A model generated the notes under the pieces. It was not told the origin of the DNA. It searched no databases and saw only the letters and a list, made by a program, of their open reading frames with translations. From the NCBI GenBank assembly GCA_024227975.1, contig JAAETV010000252.1:1-33930 (forward strand): a stretch of 33,930 nt of DNA. The letters run 5' to 3'. Of this stretch, positions 26,146-32,272 are shown piece by piece (the stretch's first letter is position 1; each line of letters starts with the position of its first letter). The stretch is from Actinomycetes bacterium. GTDB taxonomy: Bacteria > Actinomycetota > Acidimicrobiia > Acidimicrobiales > SZUA-35. The position numbers and the translations under genes are program-made.

Positions 26146-27087
26146 TCAACCGAAGTGATCAGCAGCCAGAACCGCAGCCCCGGCGACGCCTGCGTCGTCG
26201 AGTCGCTGCGCCAGGCTGAGTTCGCATATGTCGGGACCGAAGCCTCCAAAAGCCGATGATGTAACGATCTGGTCGACGAAGTCTTGTCCAAGCTTGTCTA
26301 CCACACCACCGCCCAAAATGACTTGTCGGAGATCCAGCAATGAGGCCGCATTGCCGATGACCAGGGCCAGGGCGTCGATGGCCTCACCCAAGAGCTCTTG
26401 GGCCACCTCGTCGCCCTCATCAAGGGCCCGGGCCAGGTGGCGCGATTTCATCGTTCCGGTGCCGGCCAGATCGACCAGGAGGTTTCGCCTCCCATCGGCG
26501 GCCAGTTCACGGGCTCGGCGCTCCATCCCGGCCCGCCCGGCATAGGTCTCGAGGTGTCCTCGGCCCCCGCAACCGCAAGGGCGGCCGTCGGCGACCACCG
26601 TGAGATGGCCGATCTCGCCGACCAGGCCCCGGGACCCGGTGGCCAGAGATCCGTTCAGGACGAGGCCGCCGCCAACTCCGGTGCCGACGAACAGGGCGAG
26701 CAGATCGTCAAAACCCTTGCCGGCTCCCAGCCGGTGCTCGGCCAGAGCCCCACAGTTCACATCGTTGCCAACCACGACTGGCTTGTCCAAGGCCTTGGTC
26801 AAGATCGATCCAACGTCGATCGGGTCATCCCAGCCATTGATGTTGGCACAACGCAACACAGTCGTTGCGTCGATGACGAAGCCTGGCACCCCTAGGCCGA
26901 CGGCACGAGCTTCGTCGAACCCGTCCAGGGAGCGGACGGTTTCGACGACGGCATCGAGCACGGCCTCGGGCCCTTCTTTCGGGGTCGGGGCTTTGGACCG
27001 ACCGACAGCCTTGCCCGACTTCGGGTTGACCATACGGGCCAGGATCTTCGTGCCGCCTAGATCGACGCCGACATAGTCGATGGCCAT
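26146..27087 (-). CDS. ROK family sugar kinase, probable glucokinase
   Basis: A 313-residue ROK kinase. The phosphate-1 motif GVDLGGTKI lies at the N-terminus, and the sugar-binding and catalytic region GNDVNCGALAEH follows, then GTGVGGGLVLNG, GEIGHLTV and the ROK zinc motif CGCGGRGHLE. These match bacterial glucokinases of the ROK class. It sits 78 bp upstream of ppk1-nudix on the same strand, which raises polyphosphate as a possible phosphoryl donor. However, mycobacterial polyphosphate glucokinases lack the CxCGG zinc motif, so ATP use is the default. ATG 27087 is preceded by GGAGG with a 3-nt spacer. Confidence 0.9.
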   Translation of the reverse strand: MAIDYVGVDLGGTKILARMVNPKSGKAVGRSKAPTPKEGPEAVLDAVVETVRSLDGFDEARAVGLGVPGFVIDATTVLRCANINGWDDPIDVGSILTKALDKPVVVGNDVNCGALAEHRLGAGKGFDDLLALFVGTGVGGGLVLNGSLATGSRGLVGEIGHLTVVADGRPCGCGGRGHLETYAGRAGMERRARELAADGRRNLLVDLAGTGTMKSRHLARALDEGDEVAQELLGEAIDALALVIGNAASLLDLRQVILGGGVVDKLGQDFVDQIVTSSAFGGFGPDICELSLAQRLDDAGVAGAAVLAADHFG

Positions 27088-27126
27088 GGTCCTCCGACAG
27101 CCTGTCCCCTGCTCCAGCCGTCCTAA

Positions 27127-27459
27127 TCAGGCCTGAGCGGGAGCCTCGACCTGGGCTGGGGCTTGCTGGTGGATCGGTGACCGGGTGCTCTCAGCGTCGC
27201 CCTCACCAAGATCCCAGTCACAGACGATCAGCTCGCGCTCAGCGTCGCGATTCACCCTCTCCCGGTTGCGTCGGAACTGGGGATCATGCTTGGGCAACAA
27301 CAGGAGGCGAGCGTTGACCCTGGTCCAGAAGTCATTGAGCATGTTCTGGTCGCCATAGTGAACCCTCAGCTCCCAATGGGGCGCCACCGGGCCCAGGTAC
27401 AGGATCGTGACATGAGCGACGGGTGGCAGGTCGACTTCCTCGGGTTCAACGGCAGTCAT
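27127..27459 (-). CDS. Hypothetical protein, unknown
   Basis: A 110-residue soluble protein with no family I recognise. The middle is a mixed strand/helix segment (VAHVTILYLGPVAPHWELRV, then DFWTRVNARLLLLP), and the C-terminus is Gln/Ala/Pro-rich and likely disordered. ATG 27459 is chosen because TACAGT (27467-27472, minus strand) ends 7 nt upstream, fitting a leaderless or one-base-leader transcript; the frame is open upstream to 27522 without a signal. It is on the same strand as the ROK kinase, 40 bp before it, and may be cotranscribed. Confidence 0.65.
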   Translation of the reverse strand: MTAVEPEEVDLPPVAHVTILYLGPVAPHWELRVHYGDQNMLNDFWTRVNARLLLLPKHDPQFRRNRERVNRDAERELIVCDWDLGEGDAESTRSPIHQQAPAQVEAPAQA

Positions 27460-27575
27460 GGGCTTCACTGTACCGGCGCCCCGCACCGCCCTGGCCACGA
27501 CCCCGCGCCTGGCGTCGACCACTCTCAGCGCGACCCAACTGCGGAGAGAGAAATCTGAAGGATTTTCATCTATTC

Positions 27576-27602
27576 GGGAACCATTTGGCCTACTAGTGCG
27601 TC
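27576..27602 (+). promoter_or_regulatory. Candidate ECF-sigma promoter for the whiB gene at 27612
   Basis: GGGAACC (27576-27582), then exactly 16 nt, then CGTC (27599-27602). This is the same -35 and spacing as upstream of the ECF sigma gene (GGGAACC-N16-CGTT). The predicted start of transcription is within a few bases of the ATG. The same pattern also occurs by chance once inside coding DNA (32715-32741), so specificity is limited. Confidence 0.45.
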
Positions 27603-27609
27603 CTAGTAG
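27590..27609. promoter_or_regulatory. Inverted repeat overlapping the whiB promoter
   Basis: CTACTAG (27590-27596) and CTAGTAG (27603-27609) are perfect 7-bp arms separated by TGCGTC. The repeat straddles the predicted -10 element and ends 2 bp before the whiB ATG, so a protein bound there would block transcription. It is a candidate operator. Confidence 0.45.
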
Positions 27610-27611
27610 CT

Positions 27612-27857
27612 ATGGAAAGCAATTGGATGGCTGAAGGCAACTGCAACAATCATCCTCCCGCAGTCTTCTTCCCCAGCGATGGGGTTGGCGTCGAGATTGC
27701 CAAGAAGATCTGCGCGACCTGTCCTGCACAGGAGCCATGTCTCGAATACGCCCTGGAGAGTCGCATCGACCACGGGGTGTGGGGCGGTACCTCCGAGCGA
27801 CAGCGTCGGCGCATCCTCAAAGCACGCCGGAATGGGTTGGTGAAGAGCAGCTCCTGA
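27612..27857 (+). CDS. WhiB-family iron-sulfur transcriptional regulator
   Basis: An 81-residue Wbl protein. Four cysteines ligate a [4Fe-4S] cluster: Cys11, Cys34, Cys37 and Cys43 (C...CxxC...C). They are followed by the GVWGG turn at residues 55-59 and the basic C-terminal tail SERQRRRILKARR that contacts DNA. Wbl proteins bind the primary sigma factor and respond to redox, nitric oxide or developmental cues; this subclass cannot be fixed by eye. There is no Shine-Dalgarno sequence, the ATG directly follows the inverted repeat, and the transcript is probably leaderless. A strong inverted repeat lies 24 bp downstream. Confidence 0.93.
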   Translation: MESNWMAEGNCNNHPPAVFFPSDGVGVEIAKKICATCPAQEPCLEYALESRIDHGVWGGTSERQRRRILKARRNGLVKSSS

Positions 27858-27880
27858 GTTGGAGCCTGTGGTGATAGCTG

Positions 27881-27938
27881 AATGATCTGGGCCCTGGTGC
27901 CGGCTCAACGTCGCACCGACAGCAGGGCCCAGATCATT
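27881..27938. terminator. Bidirectional terminator-like 16-bp inverted repeat
   Basis: AATGATCTGGGCCCTG (27881-27896) is perfectly complementary to CAGGGCCCAGATCATT (27923-27938), with a 26-nt loop that holds a further GTGC/GCAC pair. It lies between the ends of two convergent genes, whiB (+) and the lipoprotein gene (-). No T-tract follows on either side, so it would be a U-less terminator. Confidence 0.7.
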
Positions 27939-27965
27939 GGTTCGCGAGCCTCAGAAGGTCGTTGA

Positions 27966-28223
27966 TCAGCCGCCCAGGAGACACTCGGTTGTGATCTCGA
28001 CCAATACCGCCTCCTCCTCTTCGGTCAGATCGCCAGAGCTTTCCAGGCGATCGATGCTGAAGTTCTCCTCGACCCCATCAACGATGCACTCGGCCATCGC
28101 CCGGTCGACCCCAGCGGTCTCTTGAATGTCCTCGATGGCCTGCTCCCGGTCGTAGCTGGAGCTACAGGCCCCAAGGAGCATGGCAATAGCGGCCGCGGAG
28201 GCCCCGATAGTTACTCTTCTCAT
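27966..28223 (-). CDS. Small secreted lipoprotein, unknown
   Basis: An 85-residue protein with a lipoprotein signal: MRRVTIGASAAAIAMLLGAC, with the lipobox Cys at about residue 20. The mature part is acidic and helical, with two cysteines (AECIVDGVEE and TECLLGG) that could form a disulfide. Start ATG 28223 has GAGG 8 nt upstream; ATG 28229 is too close to it, and the frame remains open to 28280. Function unknown. A perfect 18-bp palindrome lies about 20 bp upstream. Confidence 0.75.
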   Translation of the reverse strand: MRRVTIGASAAAIAMLLGACSSSYDREQAIEDIQETAGVDRAMAECIVDGVEENFSIDRLESSGDLTEEEEAVLVEITTECLLGG

Positions 28224-28241
28224 GTTCATTCCCTCGTTCAA

Positions 28242-28259
28242 CCGGACCCGCGGGTCCGG
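28242..28259. repeat. Perfect 18-bp palindrome upstream of the lipoprotein gene
   Basis: CCGGACCCGCGGGTCCGG at 28242-28259, two 9-bp arms with no spacer. It lies 19 bp upstream of the lipoprotein start codon. It is too close to the gene for a terminator of its transcript; an operator or a 5'-end hairpin fits better. Confidence 0.5.
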
Positions 28260-28349
28260 CACCCTTCTACTTCTTGACAACCCTGTTCTATCGCCACTGA
28301 CGGACCGCTTGCCCTGATTGCAACCAGATCACCCAGTACCCGGGTCAGA

Positions 28350-28784
28350 TCAGGGACCAGCGGCAGGGAAGCCGAGTTGACGGGTGAGAGCATCGGCGAC
28401 CGCCGTCAGCTTGTCGGTGATCGAGGAATCGGTGTTGTCACCGGCTTGGGAAGGGGCCGACCGGTTGGGCTCGGAGCCTTCGGCGTTCACCACTCCCTCG
28501 ACATCGTCGACCTCGAGGGTGGCGACGACGGTGTCCAGATCAGCCTTGACGACGGTCCGGTCCACCAGATCAGCGCCAACGATCGCAGCACCAACGATCA
28601 CGACCGCAGCCGCCAGCCCGACCAGGGTTCGACCCCCTCGCAAGGGCCGATGGTCCATGGCGGCGGCGAGGAACCCTTCGGGGGGCTCGACCATGGGCAG
28701 GCCCCCCAGCAGGGCCCCGATCTCAGCCTCCCATGGCTCCTCGGGATCGAGCTCGCTGGGACCTGGGCCATGTCCGTTGTTCAC
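28350..28784 (-). CDS. Single-pass membrane protein, putative anti-sigma factor partner
   Basis: A 144-residue protein whose GTG start overlaps the sigma-factor stop codon (GTGA), so the two are translationally coupled. Residues 1-50 are cytoplasmic (DPEEPWEAEIGALLGGLP, then PPEGFLAAAMDHR), one transmembrane helix spans about 54-75 (LVGLAAAVVIVGAAIVGADL), and 70 acidic extracytoplasmic residues follow. Position and topology suggest an anti-sigma factor, but the usual zinc anti-sigma motif (HxxxCxxC) is absent and there is no cysteine at all. The role is inferred from context. Confidence 0.7.
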   Translation of the reverse strand: MNNGHGPGPSELDPEEPWEAEIGALLGGLPMVEPPEGFLAAAMDHRPLRGGRTLVGLAAAVVIVGAAIVGADLVDRTVVKADLDTVVATLEVDDVEGVVNAEGSEPNRSAPSQAGDNTDSSITDKLTAVADALTRQLGFPAAGP

Positions 28785-29338
28785 GTCAGTGCCTCCCGGA
28801 GACGGCCGCGACCACGATGGAGGCGACTACGAACGGTACCGACGGGGATATCGAGGATGGCCGCAATCTCCTCGTAGGAATAGCCAATGACATCGGACAG
28901 GACCACGGCCGCACGGTACTCGGGGCTGAGATGGCTCAGCAGCTGTTGGAGGTAGTCGGGCAGATCCCGGCTCGCCAATTCAGCCTCGATATCCGGCGAC
29001 CCGACCATGAACCGCTCATGGTCATCGGGCAGGGGGACGGTGGGGCGTCGCTTCTGCCGGCGGACCCGATCGAGGAAGGCGTTGGTTGTGATTCGCGACA
29101 ACCAGCCTTCGAAGTTGCCAGGCCGGTAGGTGGCCAGACCTCGCCGCACTCGCAAGAGCACCTCCTGTACCAGATCTTGGGCGTCCTGGTGATTCCCGCA
29201 CAGCCGGTAGGCCAGACTGTAGAGGAAACGACCGTAGACACTGGCAACCTCCTCCCAAGTCGGGATGGAGGCCGGACCGGACCCACCAGGGCCGGTGACA
29301 GGTTGGGCCACGGACTCGGTGGGACGATCACCGGTCAC
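28781..29338 (-). CDS. ECF RNA polymerase sigma factor, SigE-like
   Basis: A 185-residue (or shorter) ECF sigma factor. Region 2 is visible as LAYRLCGNHQDAQDLVQEVLLRV with the -10-recognising TTNAFLDRVRR. Region 4 is LSPEYRAAVVLSDVIGYSYEEIA followed by GTVRSRLHRGRGRLREAL. Similarity to mycobacterial SigE is clear by eye (FEGWL.RITTN, PEFRAAVVL, GTVRSR). Downstream it is coupled to a membrane protein; upstream is tatA, which recalls the mycobacterial sigE-rseA-htrA-tatB locus. GTG 29338 directly abuts a CGTT that looks like the -10 of an ECF promoter. If that promoter is real, translation would start at GTG 29311 instead. Confidence 0.93.
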   Translation of the reverse strand: MTGDRPTESVAQPVTGPGGSGPASIPTWEEVASVYGRFLYSLAYRLCGNHQDAQDLVQEVLLRVRRGLATYRPGNFEGWLSRITTNAFLDRVRRQKRRPTVPLPDDHERFMVGSPDIEAELASRDLPDYLQQLLSHLSPEYRAAVVLSDVIGYSYEEIAAILDIPVGTVRSRLHRGRGRLREALT

Positions 29339-29365
29339 AACGTTGGGGCGGTGAATCTGGTTCCC
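29339..29365 (-). promoter_or_regulatory. Candidate autoregulatory ECF promoter of the sigma gene
   Basis: On the minus strand GGGAACC (29365-29359), 16 nt, then CGTT (29342-29339). This matches SigE/SigH-type ECF promoters, which commonly drive their own sigma gene. CGTT touches the annotated GTG, so transcription would begin inside the annotated frame and favour the second GTG at 29311. Confidence 0.5.
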
Positions 29366-29384
29366 GCCTTAGGCCATCAATTCC

Positions 29385-29567
29385 TCAAACGGAATCTTCA
29401 GGCTCATCTTCCTTGGATTTGGGTTCGGTCCCCTCGTCGAGCCCAGTCTTGAACTCCTTCTGGGCTTGACCGAGGTTGCGAGCGAGCTGCGGCAGTTTGG
29501 ACCCGCCGAACAGCACCAAGACGATGACCAGAAGGATCAGGAGCTCGGTGGGTTTCACATTGGGCAC
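29385..29567 (-). CDS. tatA: Sec-independent protein translocase subunit TatA
   Basis: A 60-residue TatA/E-family protein that helps form the twin-arginine export pore. The N-terminal helix (ELLILLVIVLVLFGGSKLP) ends with the conserved FGGSKLP hinge, followed by the amphipathic helix LARNLGQAQKEFKTGL and an acidic tail. Length and tail fit TatA more than TatB. GTG 29567 has no Shine-Dalgarno sequence but follows TAAGCT by exactly 6 nt, indicating a leaderless transcript. It lies 46 bp upstream of the sigma gene on the same strand. No tatC is visible in the window. Confidence 0.93.
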   Translation of the reverse strand: MPNVKPTELLILLVIVLVLFGGSKLPQLARNLGQAQKEFKTGLDEGTEPKSKEDEPEDSV

Positions 29568-29573
29568 GTCATG

Positions 29574-29579
29574 AGCTTA
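29574..29579 (-). promoter_or_regulatory. Leaderless -10 element for tatA
   Basis: On the minus strand TAAGCT is followed by CATGAC and then the GTG start, putting the hexamer at -12 to -7 from the start codon. There is no Shine-Dalgarno sequence. Confidence 0.5.
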
Positions 29580-29652
29580 CCGGTTATAGCTTCAGCCCGC
29601 TTGTCAGGTTGAGCATCACCCACCTGCCCCCTGCCGGATGACCCAGTCTAGT

Positions 29653-29666
29653 TGGGCTCGAGCCCA
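29653..29666. terminator. Perfect 14-bp palindrome downstream of the second whiB gene
   Basis: TGGGCTCGAGCCCA at 29653-29666, about 40 bp after the stop of the whiB gene that ends at 29709. There is no U-tract. It may be a weak terminator between that gene and tatA, or an operator. Confidence 0.3.
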
Positions 29667-29708
29667 GAGTTGCTCTGCGGTCCAGGCGGCGAGTGCACCC
29701 ACCCGGTG

Positions 29709-30023
29709 CTAGGCAGATGCGGTGGTAGTGGTGGCGGTGTCGCCGGAGGCCGTCACCGCTTCGCGTTCGCGGTCGATGGCCCGCTGACGGCGGATGCGAC
29801 GACGCTCCCGCTCACTCATACCACCCCAGATTCCGAACTTCTCGCCATTGGCCAATGCGAACTCGAGACAGCCATCCCGCACGACACACCCCCGGCAGAC
29901 CTCTTTGGCCTCACGGGTCGATGCACCCCGCTCTGGAAAGAACAGATCGGGGTCCACACCAAGGCAGTTGGCGTACTCCTGCCAGCTGGTATCGAGCATG
30001 AGGTGCTTCCGCCCTATGCGCAT
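29709..30023 (-). CDS. WhiB-family regulator, WhiB2/WhmD-like
   Basis: A 104-residue Wbl protein. Cluster cysteines are Cys20, Cys43, Cys46 and Cys52 (CxxC in VCRGCVVRDGC), followed by the GIWGG turn at residues 64-68 and the basic SERERRRIRRQR. WQEYANC.GVDPDLFFPERG near the N-terminus resembles the WhiB2/WhmD division-linked subfamily, but this is a judgement by eye. The start ATG 30023 has AGGAGG with a 4-nt spacer. The C-terminus is a Thr/Ala-rich tail. It has its own sigma-70-like promoter. Confidence 0.93.
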   Translation of the reverse strand: MRIGRKHLMLDTSWQEYANCLGVDPDLFFPERGASTREAKEVCRGCVVRDGCLEFALANGEKFGIWGGMSERERRRIRRQRAIDREREAVTASGDTATTTTASA

Positions 30024-30088
30024 TCTTCCTCCTACCGCCGGACGAACCGTTCGCGGAGATCGATGAGAGATCAAGCGACTTCGGTGTA

Positions 30089-30117
30089 ATTACAACACTG
30101 TAATCCGGCGGTGACAA
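30089..30117 (-). promoter_or_regulatory. Sigma-70-like promoter for the second whiB gene
   Basis: On the minus strand TTGTCA (30117-30112) and TGTAAT (30094-30089) are separated by 17 bp, close to the TTGACA/TATAAT consensus. The predicted leader is about 60 nt and carries the AGGAGG ribosome binding site. Confidence 0.6.
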
Positions 30118-30186
30118 CCCGTACGCGGAAGAATTTGAGCCAAGGTGTATCGACAATCACCTAGGAGCATCTAGCTCGAGGCCTTC

Positions 30187-32226
30187 TCAGGCGGTCCGGC
30201 GGCGCCCGGTCAACAGCTTGCGCTTGTTCTCGATGAAGTCGACCAGCACATAGTCGCCCAGGTTCTCGGGGCTGGTGAAGAACGCCCTCCCCCGGTTCAT
30301 CTCCGTCAACCGCTCGACGAAGCCTCGCAGACCGGAGTCGGGGTCGAGCATGAAGGTGTTGATCGTGATCCCGGCTCGGGTGCAGCGCATCACCTCGGCC
30401 AGGGTCTGTTCGACCGTCTCACGGGCCGGTGGGTAGCTGAAGAAGGGGGTGCCGTCGGCCATCAGGTGGGCGGTCGGCTCACCATCGGTGATCATGATGA
30501 TCTGCTTCGTCCCCGTTTGGCGTGACAGCAGGGTGCGGCTCAGCTTGAAGGCGTGCTGCATGTTGGTCCCGTAGACGAAATCCCACGACACCTCGGGCAA
30601 GTCACTGGCCTTCAGTTCCTTGGCCACCTCCGAGAAGCTGACGATGCCCAGATAGTCACGGGGGAACTGTGACGAGATCAGGGCGTGAAGGGCCATGGCC
30701 ACCTTCTTGGCTGGCAAGAAGTTGTCCCGCATTGGCATCGACAGCGACAGGTCGAGCATCAACACAGTGCTGGAGCGGACCTGACGCTCGGTTCGCTCCA
30801 CCTCGAAGTCGTCAGGGGTGAGCCCGACAGGAGTGCCCCCACCGGTCCGCTGGATGGCATTGCGGACCGTCCGCTCGATGTGAAGGTTGAACGGATCCCC
30901 GAACTCATAGGACTTGGTCTCGAAGTTGCGTTCATGGCCGAGGCCCGAGCGCTCGATGTCGTGCTTGCCCAACTTGTCGGGGCTCAACTTGGAGAACAGG
31001 TCGCCCAGGGCCTGCTGGCCGAGACGCCGCAGACCCCGGGGGGTCAGTTCGAGACGCCCCCCCTTGGTCTGGATGAGGCCTTGCTCCTCCATCATCTTGG
31101 CCAGCTCACTGACCCGTTCCAAGCTCTGGGCGCTCTCGTCGCCCAGCAGGTTCCTGACCTGTTCCAGGTCGACTTCGGCCAGGGCTTGGGGTGAAGTCGA
31201 CTGGCGAAGAAAGTCCTCCAACTGGTCGAGCTGGCCCAGCTCTTGGAGCATCTCCGAGGCGTCGGCGAAACCAAGGGGGTCGAAGCCACTGAAGTCGTAG
31301 CTCTGCTGCCACCCGGCATCGGGAAACATCTGCTGGAGGTTCTGACCGAGGCGGCTGACCTCGAAGTTGAGGTCCATGTCTTCCAGCAGCTGGTTCGACA
31401 GATCCATCAGCTGGGCCCGCTGCTCGGGCGTCATCGAGTTCATCATGGCCTGCATGGCGGCCATGCGTTGGGCCATGTTCTCCAGGAGCTCATCGAGGGT
31501 TTGGGGGTTCTCGGGGAAGAAGTCGCCGTATTCCTCCATGAACTTCTCGAAGTCCGGTTCTTCACCCCTGGCCCGCTGTTCGAGCATGTTGTTCAGCTCG
31601 GCCATCATGTCCTTCATGCGGGCCATGTCTTCGGGTGACATGTTCTGCATGGCTCCCGACATCTGATCGAACTGCTGCTGCATGAGCTGCTGACGGAGCT
31701 TCTCGACGAGATCATCGAAACGTTGCTGGGCCTCGTTCGACTCGAACTCATAGTTCTGGAGGCCCCTCACCCTGCCGGCAAGATCATCGGGCATGAGGTC
31801 GAGCTGCATCTGCTTCGACGAGGTCGTCTCCTTGGCCAACTCGGCGTTTCGCTGCTGATCGGCGCTGGTGTCGGGGTCGCCAAGCTCCATGTCGGCCAAG
31901 GATTGGCGGTCTTCGAGAGCCTGGCGCTCTTGAGCTGTCAGCTCCCGAAGCTCGTCGTTGATCTCGTCGTAGACCCCGCCCAGATCATGGTTCTCGAGGC
32001 GCTCCTGGCGCTCCTGGCGCAGCCGCTCCCGCATCTCACGCAGGCCTTGGATCCGTTCACCGTTCCGGTCATCGAAACCCTCTTGCATGAGGCGACGCAG
32101 AGCAGCCAGGGGGTCGCCGTGGTACATGAGATCGTCGGTCAGCTCGTTCAGAACGTCATAGGCGTCGAAGTCGAAGCCCTTCTGGGATCCATCCCACCGG
32201 CTGTAGCGAAAACGCTGACCTACCAT
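30187..32226 (-). CDS. VWA-domain protein with long helical N-terminal region
   Basis: A 679-residue protein. The C-terminal 190 residues are a von Willebrand factor A domain with an intact MIDAS: DLSLS, the Thr in GTNMQHA and ITDGEP. The N-terminal 450 residues are highly charged, Met/Gln/Glu-rich and helical (many RERLRQERQ and EMLQELGQLDQLE-type stretches). This layout matches actinobacterial VWA proteins that usually partner with a MoxR or Mg-chelatase-like AAA ATPase, but no such ATPase is visible in the window. ATG 32226 lacks a Shine-Dalgarno sequence and follows TAGGCT by exactly 6 nt, so it is probably leaderless. Divergent from the GH1-like gene. Confidence 0.88.
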   Translation of the reverse strand: MVGQRFRYSRWDGSQKGFDFDAYDVLNELTDDLMYHGDPLAALRRLMQEGFDDRNGERIQGLREMRERLRQERQERLENHDLGGVYDEINDELRELTAQERQALEDRQSLADMELGDPDTSADQQRNAELAKETTSSKQMQLDLMPDDLAGRVRGLQNYEFESNEAQQRFDDLVEKLRQQLMQQQFDQMSGAMQNMSPEDMARMKDMMAELNNMLEQRARGEEPDFEKFMEEYGDFFPENPQTLDELLENMAQRMAAMQAMMNSMTPEQRAQLMDLSNQLLEDMDLNFEVSRLGQNLQQMFPDAGWQQSYDFSGFDPLGFADASEMLQELGQLDQLEDFLRQSTSPQALAEVDLEQVRNLLGDESAQSLERVSELAKMMEEQGLIQTKGGRLELTPRGLRRLGQQALGDLFSKLSPDKLGKHDIERSGLGHERNFETKSYEFGDPFNLHIERTVRNAIQRTGGGTPVGLTPDDFEVERTERQVRSSTVLMLDLSLSMPMRDNFLPAKKVAMALHALISSQFPRDYLGIVSFSEVAKELKASDLPEVSWDFVYGTNMQHAFKLSRTLLSRQTGTKQIIMITDGEPTAHLMADGTPFFSYPPARETVEQTLAEVMRCTRAGITINTFMLDPDSGLRGFVERLTEMNRGRAFFTSPENLGDYVLVDFIENKRKLLTGRRRTA

Positions 32227-32232
32227 GAATCA

Positions 32233-32238
32233 AGCCTA
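32233..32238 (-). promoter_or_regulatory. Leaderless -10 element for the VWA gene
   Basis: On the minus strand TAGGCT, then TGATTC, then ATG. This is the same -12 to -7 placement seen at the DUF2342, MFS and tatA starts. Confidence 0.5.
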
Positions 32239-32272
32239 GGGCAAGGCCAGGAGCGGCATAGAGTCGACCCCC

